Assembly (NCBI GenBank): GCA_049658265.1
Contig: JBASOM010000119.1
Coordinates: forward strand, 1 to 28,492
From: DTU063 sp001512695
GTDB lineage: Bacteria > Bacillota > Thermosediminibacteria > Thermosediminibacterales > Tepidanaerobacteraceae
Length of the DNA: 28,492 nt
Direction of reading: 5' to 3'
Below are positions 23,383-28,492 of the stretch, in pieces. Both the position numbers and the translations under genes were made by a program. Every line of letters starts with the position of its first letter. The stretch's first letter is position 1. The notes beneath the pieces are model-generated. The model was not told the DNA's origin and did not search any database. It saw nothing but the letters and a program-made list of their open reading frames with translations.

Positions 23383-24025
23383 GGCTGCAGCTGAACGCTC
23401 CGGGAGAAACCCGGAAGACATTTATTTGATTGCGGTGACAAAAAATTTTTCGGCCGAATTAATTCAGGAAGCCGTGGACAATGGTATTGTTTTTCTTGGC
23501 GAAAACAGGGTTCAGGAAGCCAAGAGCAAAGTAGACCTTGTAAAGGGCAATATAGAGTGGCATTTAATAGGTCACCTGCAGCGGAATAAGGTTAAAACAG
23601 CAATAGATATATTTACCATGATTCAGTCTCTTGACAGTTGGAGATTAGCCGAAGAAATACAAAAAAGGGCCCAGCAGGCGGATAAAGTAATTGATGTCCT
23701 GGTTCAAGTAAATATAGGCAGTGAAGAGACGAAATACGGTATAGACCCTGATGATACTGAAGTTTTTATCGAAAAAGTTGCAACACTTCCAAATTTAAAA
23801 GTCAGGGGTTTAATGGCAATAGCTCCTTTCAAAGAAAATCCCGAAGATGTAAGGGCTTATTTTAGGCATTTGCGCGAGATTTTTCAAAGTATAAAGGAAA
23901 AATCTATTGAAAATGTGAGTATGGAATACCTGTCTATGGGAATGAGCAATGACTTTGAAGTGGCAATAGAAGAGGGGGCAAACATGGTAAGAATTGGCAC
24001 AGGCATATTTGGAACTAGAAAATAA
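23336..24025 (+). CDS. yggS: YggS/YlmE-type PLP homeostasis protein
   Basis: A 229-aa PLP-binding protein of the YggS/PROSC family, a single alanine-racemase-like barrel with no known catalytic turnover that keeps free PLP and amino-acid pools balanced. The cofactor lysine is in LIAVTKNFSAELIQEAV (about residue 36), with FLGENRVQEAKSK, WHLIGHLQRNKVK, MSNDFEVAIEEGANMVRIG and GTGIFGTR all conserved. The ATG is inside the end of the hlyD-like gene (47-nt overlap) with GAGGGGA about 5-10 nt upstream, pointing to translational coupling. It is part of the conserved yggS-sepF-yggT-divIVA order. Confidence 0.95.
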   Translation: MSYLKQNIQQIKKRIEAAAERSGRNPEDIYLIAVTKNFSAELIQEAVDNGIVFLGENRVQEAKSKVDLVKGNIEWHLIGHLQRNKVKTAIDIFTMIQSLDSWRLAEEIQKRAQQADKVIDVLVQVNIGSEETKYGIDPDDTEVFIEKVATLPNLKVRGLMAIAPFKENPEDVRAYFRHLREIFQSIKEKSIENVSMEYLSMGMSNDFEVAIEEGANMVRIGTGIFGTRK

Positions 24026-24047
24026 ATAAGAAGGAGCTAATGATAGT

Positions 24048-24488
24048 ATGAGCAATAAGACATTTTTTAAAAAAATATTGTATTTTTTAGGCATTGAAGA
24101 TGAGATGCCTGAAGAAGCTGAAAAACAAGATTTTGAGCCCTATATTGCCCGACCTGAGCCAAAAAGCAGGGGCAGGGTAATCAATATTCATCAAACAAAT
24201 AAAAACAAGATGATTTTCTTTAAGCCCGGTTCCTTTGAAGAGGTTAGTGAGATTACGGATGAAGTGAAAAATAGGAGGGCGGTAATTGTCAATTTTGAAA
24301 AGCTAGACAAAGAAACCGCAAAGCGCATTCTAGATTTTATGTCGGGCAGCATTTATGCATTAAACGGCACCGTAAAGAAAATTGGGCCAGGAATCTTTAT
24401 ATTTGCTCCTGACAATGTAGATGTTTCCGGAGTAGAAGGGGATGAAGAAAATCAAGACACCGTATCAAATATCAAATTAAGGGGGTAA
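24048..24488 (+). CDS. sepF: Cell division protein SepF
   Basis: A 146-aa FtsZ-binding protein that helps organise the septal ring at the membrane. The N-terminal amphipathic helix (MSNKTFFKKILYFLGI) is the membrane-binding part. A charged linker follows, then the SepF core (about 60-140) with RRAVIVNFEKLDKETAKRIL, DFMSGSIYALNG and GIFIFAPDNV. Length and motifs are normal. GAAGGAGCT 9 nt before the ATG. It lies 22 nt after yggS and 4 nt before yggT. Confidence 0.95.
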   Translation: MSNKTFFKKILYFLGIEDEMPEEAEKQDFEPYIARPEPKSRGRVINIHQTNKNKMIFFKPGSFEEVSEITDEVKNRRAVIVNFEKLDKETAKRILDFMSGSIYALNGTVKKIGPGIFIFAPDNVDVSGVEGDEENQDTVSNIKLRG

Positions 24489-24492
24489 ATCT

Positions 24493-24768
24493 TTGATAAG
24501 AATTGTCAATGTATTTTTTCAATTTATAGACTTAATGATTTTATTGAGGGTCATTTTATCCTTCTTCCCCAATCCTATCAATCCTACCATAAGCAGCTTC
24601 ATATACGACTTTACTGAACCGATTCTCGCACCATTTAGAGAATTGTTGGAAAGATTTATCCCTAGGGGGTCAGGGCCTTATTTGGATTTTTCACCATTAA
24701 TTGCACTGCTCTTTTTAGACATTGTGAGAGTTATCATTGTAAGATTACTGTATGGGATTTTCTGGTAA
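24493..24768 (+). CDS. YggT family membrane protein (YlmG-like)
   Basis: A 91-aa protein with two hydrophobic helices (about 5-22 and 70-88). Between them is the family signature LRVILSFFPNPINPTISSF, then YDFTEPILAPFREL. Bacterial YggT/YlmG proteins sit beside sepF and are implicated in division-site or membrane organisation, without a defined activity. The start is TTG 24493, after GGGGG at 24481-24485; no ATG precedes the conserved region. It ends just before the divIVA ribosome site. Confidence 0.9.
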   Translation: MIRIVNVFFQFIDLMILLRVILSFFPNPINPTISSFIYDFTEPILAPFRELLERFIPRGSGPYLDFSPLIALLFLDIVRVIIVRLLYGIFW

Positions 24769-24781
24769 GGAGATGAAAAAT

Positions 24782-25339
24782 ATGGACATTTCGCCTTTGG
24801 AAATTCAGAAAAAAGAATTTAGCAGAAGCATAAGAGGCTATAATACAGAAGAAGTTGATGAGTTTTTAGACAATCTGCTGGCAAACTATGAAAGAATTTA
24901 CAAGGAAAATCGGGATTTAAGAGAACAAATTCAATTGTTGCATGAGAAAATGCAAAGCTATAAAGATATTGAGACAACAATGAAAAATGCCCTTGTTTTG
25001 GCTGAAAAGACTGCTGAAGAGGTAAAAAGCAATGCTGAGAGGGAAAAAGAAGCAATTTTAAAAGAAGCCAGATTGCATGCAAAAGAAATAATACAGCAAG
25101 CCAAAGAGCAGTTCAATCAAATTAACAATCAAAATGAGGAATTGAGGCAGCAGTTTTGCCTATATAAAATACGGTTTAAAAACTTTCTTGAGTCCCAACT
25201 GGAATACTTGGATTCATTAGAGCTTGACCTGTTTGCCGATAGCGCCTCATCTTGCGAAAGCGCTTTAAAAGCGGCGGCAGCTAGTGACGGTGAAGAGAAT
25301 AGGCAGGACACAGATAGAGAGGTACATAATCAGCAATAA
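24782..25339 (+). CDS. divIVA: DivIVA domain protein
   Basis: A 185-aa coiled-coil protein that binds curved membrane at septa and poles and places other factors. The N-terminal DivIVA motif is clear: SPLEIQKKEFSRSIRGYNTE, then EVDEFLD. A long coiled coil covers about 30-125 and an acidic, low-complexity tail ends the protein. ATG 24782 is chosen because TAAGGAG (24766-24773) ends 8 nt before it; the in-frame ATG at 24752 is inside yggT. The common neighbour ylmH is not found between yggT and divIVA. Confidence 0.93.
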   Translation: MDISPLEIQKKEFSRSIRGYNTEEVDEFLDNLLANYERIYKENRDLREQIQLLHEKMQSYKDIETTMKNALVLAEKTAEEVKSNAEREKEAILKEARLHAKEIIQQAKEQFNQINNQNEELRQQFCLYKIRFKNFLESQLEYLDSLELDLFADSASSCESALKAAAASDGEENRQDTDREVHNQQ

Positions 25340-25404
25340 ACTCGTCTATGATAATTAGGAATAAAACTCGGTCGGTTGGATAAATTAATTTTGAGGGAAT
25401 CCAC

Positions 25405-25692
25405 ATGACTGACCACAAAACTTATGAAAAGCTGAGCCAAAAAATAGATGAATTGTCCTTAAATATTGAACGACTCAACTTAGCAGAATATGTTGAGTTA
25501 CTGAGAAATCCAAAGAGACTGCTGTATATGAATTTTTTAGGAGGCATTGCCAGAGGCTTCGGAACGGCTATAGGCTTTACCCTTTTAGGGGCTTTGGCCA
25601 TATATTTTCTCCAGCGAATTGTGATTTTAAGATTACCAATAATCGGTACATTTATAGCCGACATTATTAAAATTGTTCAAAAACAGCTTTGA
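25405..25692 (+). CDS. DUF5665 small membrane protein
   Basis: A 95-aa protein with an N-terminal soluble helix (KLSQKIDELSLNIERLNLAE), the conserved LRNPKRLLYMNFLGGIARG and one clear membrane helix at about 55-72, followed by a second hydrophobic stretch (LPIIGTFIADIIKIV). This pattern fits DUF5665, found in sporulating Clostridia; function unknown. GAGGGA lies 8 nt before the ATG. The gene stands 65 nt after divIVA and 31 nt before the YteA-like gene. Confidence 0.75.
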   Translation: MTDHKTYEKLSQKIDELSLNIERLNLAEYVELLRNPKRLLYMNFLGGIARGFGTAIGFTLLGALAIYFLQRIVILRLPIIGTFIADIIKIVQKQL

Positions 25693-25723
25693 GCGTATAA
25701 TATAAACTGCTAGGAGGCCCGAC

Positions 25724-26350
25724 TTGAACATAGAACATTACAAAAGACAACTCGAAAGCTTAAAAAGCAGGCTGGAAAAGCAAATGGAATTACTGTCAAA
25801 GCGAGGCTCTGAACCCCTAAAGGAATCGATTGGTGAGCTATCGGGCTACGATAACCATCCGGCAGATTTGGGTGCCGAAACCTTTGAGAGATCAAAGGAT
25901 TTGGGTCTAAAGGGCAACTCAAAGGTTTTGCTTATGAAGGTGAACCATGCTATTGATAGAATAAACAATGGGTCTTACGGAGTATGTGAAAACTGTGGCA
26001 AGAATATTGAAAGGGAGAGATTGGAAGCCCTACCTTACACGACTTTTTGCATAGATTGCAAGAAATCCGAGGAGAAGCCAGGTGATCACAGTAGTAGGCC
26101 ACTCGAAGAGGAAGTCTTAAAATTTCCCTTTGGAAGAAGCTCTCGGAATGGAAAAGACACAGTAGGATATGATGGTGAAGATGCCTGGCAGGATGTAGCG
26201 AGATACGGTACGTCTGACGGGCCCCAAGACATACCGGGGGCTGTAGATTATAGCGAAACTTATGTGGATGGCGAAGAACCGCGCGGTATAGTTGAAGGAA
26301 CTGACACGATCATAAATGAAAGAGATCTCGATGAAGATGATAGAAATTAA
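25724..26350 (+). CDS. YteA-type DksA/TraR zinc-finger protein
   Basis: A 208-aa protein of the YteA family, known mainly from spore formers. The N-terminal half is a coiled coil with a DNHPADLGAETFERSKDLGL signature (about 46-65). A DksA/TraR C4 zinc finger follows at about 87-107 (C-x2-C, 17 residues, C-x2-C; VCENCGK and FCIDCKK). The acidic C-terminal part (about 130-208, AWQDVARYGTSDGPQDIPG) is typical of YteA. The start is TTG with AGGAGG 7-8 nt upstream. A strong terminator follows. Confidence 0.88.
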   Translation: MNIEHYKRQLESLKSRLEKQMELLSKRGSEPLKESIGELSGYDNHPADLGAETFERSKDLGLKGNSKVLLMKVNHAIDRINNGSYGVCENCGKNIERERLEALPYTTFCIDCKKSEEKPGDHSSRPLEEEVLKFPFGRSSRNGKDTVGYDGEDAWQDVARYGTSDGPQDIPGAVDYSETYVDGEEPRGIVEGTDTIINERDLDEDDRN

Positions 26351-26360
26351 CCGGAAAAGA

Positions 26361-26383
26361 AATGCCCTTGTAGGGCATTTTTT
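26361..26383 (+). terminator. Intrinsic terminator after the YteA-like gene
   Basis: A perfect 8-bp stem AATGCCCT/AGGGCATT with a TGT loop, then TTTTTTC. It separates the divIVA/yteA unit from the lspA unit. Confidence 0.9.
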
Positions 26384-26385
26384 CA

Positions 26386-26414
26386 TTGATGTTTAACTTC
26401 GGGTATTATATAAT
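26386..26414 (+). promoter_or_regulatory. Promoter of lspA-rluD-pyrR
   Basis: TTGATG (26386-26391), 17 nt, TATAAT (26409-26414). The predicted transcript start near 26421 is 15 nt before the lspA ribosome site and rules out a translation start at 26386. Confidence 0.75.
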
Positions 26415-26448
26415 TGGAAATAACATTGAAGCCTTGGAGGTAGCCGGT

Positions 26449-26898
26449 TTGTATTTCGCAATTAGTTTTTTCATATTAGTTCTAGATTTGTTCACAAAAC
26501 ACATAGTACAAAAAAACATGGTGCCACATCAGTCTATCCCAGTTATTAAAAATGTTTTTCACATCACATATGTTCAAAACACAGGAGCTGCCTTTAGCAT
26601 ATTGAAAGGCAAGACCTTTCTGTTCACGGTGGTTTCTTCTATAGTAATAGTTATAATCACTTTAGTATTAATTAAGCTCCCCGCAAAGCACAAGGCTTTT
26701 GGTATTGTAATGGCTTTGATTCTAGGAGGGGCAATGGGCAATTTTATTGATAGACTGAGATTTGGATATGTAGTTGATTTTTTAGACTTTAGAGTTTGGC
26801 CGGTCTTTAACATAGCTGACTGTGCAATAGTCATAGGGGTTCTGATATTAGCATATCTAATTACATTTCATCCGGAATATCAAAGCCTGTTCAAGTAA
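26449..26898 (+). CDS. lspA: Lipoprotein signal peptidase (signal peptidase II)
   Basis: A 149-aa aspartyl membrane protease that removes signal peptides from prolipoproteins. Four membrane helices are visible. Conserved motifs: VQNTGAAF near residue 45, GGAMGNFIDR, GYVVDFLDF and FNIADCAIVIG, which hold the two catalytic aspartates (in VVDFLDF and NIADCA). TTG 26449 is chosen because GGAGGT at 26436-26441 precedes it by 7 nt and because the promoter occupies the upstream extension. The resulting length is normal for the family. First gene of a unit with the pseudouridine synthase and pyrR. Confidence 0.93.
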   Translation: MYFAISFFILVLDLFTKHIVQKNMVPHQSIPVIKNVFHITYVQNTGAAFSILKGKTFLFTVVSSIVIVIITLVLIKLPAKHKAFGIVMALILGGAMGNFIDRLRFGYVVDFLDFRVWPVFNIADCAIVIGVLILAYLITFHPEYQSLFK

Positions 26899-26914
26899 AA
26901 ACAGGAGGAAGAAC

Positions 26915-27841
26915 TTGGATAAAAGACACGAGTTTGTAATCGCAAAAGATAATTCAAAAAAGCGATTGGATATTTTTTTAGCTGAAAATTTGCAGGAATC
27001 CCGTAGTTTTTTACAAAAAGGAATAATTGAAGGCTGGGTAAAAGTTAATGGAGTTTGTGTGAAGCCAAATTATAAATTAAAAGTAGGGGACCATATCACG
27101 GTGTTTATTCCTCCGCCACCGCAGCCCTCTATCACTGCTGAGAACATACCTTTGGATATAATTTATGAAGATAAGGATATTTTAGTTGTAAATAAGCCTA
27201 GGGGCATGGTAGTATATCCCGCTCCGGGTAACTATTCTGGTACGCTCATAAATGCCGTACTTTTCCACACGAAAGACTTATCTGTCAGAAGCGGCTTAAT
27301 GCGGCCCGGTATTGTACACCGCCTAGATAAGGATACTTCTGGAGTTATAGTGCTGGCGAAAACTGACTGCGCCCACAAAAGCATATCAAGGCAACTTAAA
27401 AATCGCGAAGTTACCAAGTTATATCTGGCCTTAGTTTGGGGAATAGTCCAGGAAGAAAAGGGTACCATAAATGCTCCCATTGGACGACACCTGGTAAAGC
27501 GAACTAAAATGCAGGTTACTGCTAAGAATTCAAGGGATGCAATAACCCACTTTAAAGTAATAGAGAGATTTGAGGATATTACACTGCTTGAGCTTAGCAT
27601 TGAGACGGGGAGAACCCATCAAATACGAGTTCATATGCAATACATAGGCCATCCAATTGTTGCCGACCCGGTCTACTCCAGAAAAAAACCGCCCTTTGAT
27701 ATAGAAGGGCAGGCCCTTCACGCTTACAAACTTGGTTTTCGTCATCCCAGCAACGACAAGTATGTAGAGTTTACGGCGCCCATGCCTGATGATATGAAAG
27801 CTATATTAGAAATATTAAGAAAAGAAAAAATGGGGGAGTAA
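26915..27841 (+). CDS. RluD-type ribosomal large subunit pseudouridine synthase
   Basis: A 308-aa RNA-modifying enzyme isomerising uridines in rRNA. An S4 RNA-binding domain occupies about 13-75 (KRLDIFLAENLQESRSFLQK, VKVNGVCVKPNYKLK). The catalytic domain follows with the active-site aspartate in RPGIVHRLDKDTSG (about 130-143) and the late motif GRTHQIRVHMQYIGHPIVAD. The family often lies next to lspA and pyrR in Firmicutes. The start is TTG 26915 after AGGAGG; lspA ends 16 nt upstream and pyrR begins after a 1-nt gap. The exact target uridines are not determinable from sequence. Confidence 0.93.
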   Translation: MDKRHEFVIAKDNSKKRLDIFLAENLQESRSFLQKGIIEGWVKVNGVCVKPNYKLKVGDHITVFIPPPPQPSITAENIPLDIIYEDKDILVVNKPRGMVVYPAPGNYSGTLINAVLFHTKDLSVRSGLMRPGIVHRLDKDTSGVIVLAKTDCAHKSISRQLKNREVTKLYLALVWGIVQEEKGTINAPIGRHLVKRTKMQVTAKNSRDAITHFKVIERFEDITLLELSIETGRTHQIRVHMQYIGHPIVADPVYSRKKPPFDIEGQALHAYKLGFRHPSNDKYVEFTAPMPDDMKAILEILRKEKMGE

Positions 27842-27842
27842 A

Positions 27843-28379
27843 ATGGAAGAAAAAGCGCGGATAATGGATGAGAATGCAATCAATCGTGCTTTAAAGAGGA
27901 TAAGCCATGAAATCATCGAGAAAAACAAAGGCGTTGACAACCTGGCGATCATAGGTATAAGGCGAAGGGGTGTCCCCCTCGCCAAGAGATTAGCTGACTA
28001 CATTTATTCCATTGAGGGCGAAGAGATTCCGGTGGGTATTTTGGATATAACTCTTTATCGTGACGATTTGTCAAGCCTCGCCCCATCACCGGTGGTGCAT
28101 AAGACAGAAATACCCTTTAATATAACCGATATGAATCTGGTTTTAGTGGATGATGTTATATATACGGGCAGGACGGTAAGAGCTGCCCTCGATGCTTTGG
28201 CCGATTTGGGACGGGCAAAGAAAATACAATTGGCAGTACTCGTAGACAGGGGCCATAGGGAATTGCCCATAAGACCGGATTTTGTTGGAAAAAACGTCCC
28301 CACCTCCCGGGAAGAGATAGTAGAGGTAAGATTGGATGAGGTGGACGGGGAAAACTGTGTGCTGATACTAGAAAGATAA
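27843..28379 (+). CDS. pyrR: PyrR pyrimidine operon attenuator / uracil phosphoribosyltransferase
   Basis: A 178-aa bifunctional protein that, with UMP bound, holds pyr leader RNA in the terminating form and has weak uracil phosphoribosyltransferase activity. The PRPP-binding loop LVLVDDVIYTGRTVRAALDA is intact (about 100-119), with IIGIRRRGVPLAKRLA and LVDRGHRELPIRPDFVGKNV also typical. ATG follows GGGGGAG and is one base after the pseudouridine synthase stop. In many Firmicutes pyr genes follow directly. The 113 bases seen after the stop hold no PyrR-binding-loop consensus, so the target sites lie outside the window. Confidence 0.96.
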   Translation: MEEKARIMDENAINRALKRISHEIIEKNKGVDNLAIIGIRRRGVPLAKRLADYIYSIEGEEIPVGILDITLYRDDLSSLAPSPVVHKTEIPFNITDMNLVLVDDVIYTGRTVRAALDALADLGRAKKIQLAVLVDRGHRELPIRPDFVGKNVPTSREEIVEVRLDEVDGENCVLILER

Positions 28380-28492
28380 TTTGTCAACAGTTTTTTCATC
28401 CGGAGTTACATATAAAGTTTTTTGATTAAAATATATGACAAAACCCGGTTTGGCGCCTGACGGCTTTTTGACATGGCGGACAAGGGTGTAAT
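28380..28492 (+). other. Partial intergenic region after pyrR
   Basis: A/T-rich, then G-rich sequence cut by the window end. I see no PyrR RNA motif, no convincing promoter pair, no terminator and no start codon with a ribosome site. It could be the beginning of a leader for a pyrimidine gene. Confidence 0.3.

Noticed and set aside
28380..28492. PyrR-dependent attenuator after pyrR
   Set aside because: No match to the PyrR RNA-binding loop consensus and no antiterminator/terminator pair in the 113 visible bases.
28474..28492. Start of another gene at ATG near the window end
   Set aside because: No ribosome site upstream and fewer than seven codons visible.
1..28492. CRISPR array, prophage or integrative element
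   Set aside because: No regularly spaced short repeats, integrase, transposase or phage structural genes were found. The only repeats are protein-domain repeats and paralogous genes.

Overview
The window looks like chromosomal DNA of a low-to-moderate GC, anaerobic, probably spore-forming Firmicute of the class Clostridia. The Thermoanaerobacterales/Thermosediminibacterales are my guess, from gene content only. Supporting features are S-layer-homology (SLH) surface proteins, a yggS-sepF-yggT-divIVA cell-division block, a YteA-type zinc-finger protein, DUF1405 and DUF2508 proteins, PyrR and strong AGGAGG ribosome sites.

Bases 1-6900 are an accessory surface-protein locus. They hold two tandem paralogues of an unusual architecture (SLH x3, two Ig-like modules, an NTF2/SnoaL-like domain, a C-terminal PDZ); the first is cut by the window edge. 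Next is a long GLUG-repeat secreted protein whose reading frame breaks where the sequence switches to an A/C-rich SLH cassette. A long hairpin and a decayed SLH/PDZ relic of the same paralogue family follow. Together these are signs of repeated duplication, recombination and decay.

Bases 6900-18000 carry a secreted 5'-nucleotidase, a DUF2508 protein and a minus-strand MacAB-like operon (ATPase, double-length membrane-fusion protein, permease). They continue with a polyprenyl diphosphate synthase, a nitronate monooxygenase-like flavoenzyme, a CtpA-type S41 protease with a peptidoglycan-binding tail, endonuclease III and, converging on it, a DUF1405 membrane protein.

Bases 18000-21750 are a threonine operon (ACT-domain protein, hom, thrC, thrB). 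It is fired from a symmetrical divergent promoter shared with DUF1405. A tRNA-Pro(GGG) with its own promoter and terminator follows.

Bases 22000-28492 are a housekeeping block: HlyD-like membrane protein, yggS, sepF, yggT, divIVA, DUF5665, yteA, lspA, an RluD-type pseudouridine synthase and pyrR. The tail after pyrR is cut by the window end.

Several start codons are corrected here using ribosome sites and promoters: macB-like permease, polyprenyl synthase, ctpA, nth, DUF1405, thrB, hlyD, divIVA, lspA and the GLUG protein. I found no CRISPR array, transposase, rRNA or phage genes. The best candidates for something undescribed are the SLH-NTF2-PDZ surface family with its recombined neighbours, and the tandem-module membrane-fusion protein.
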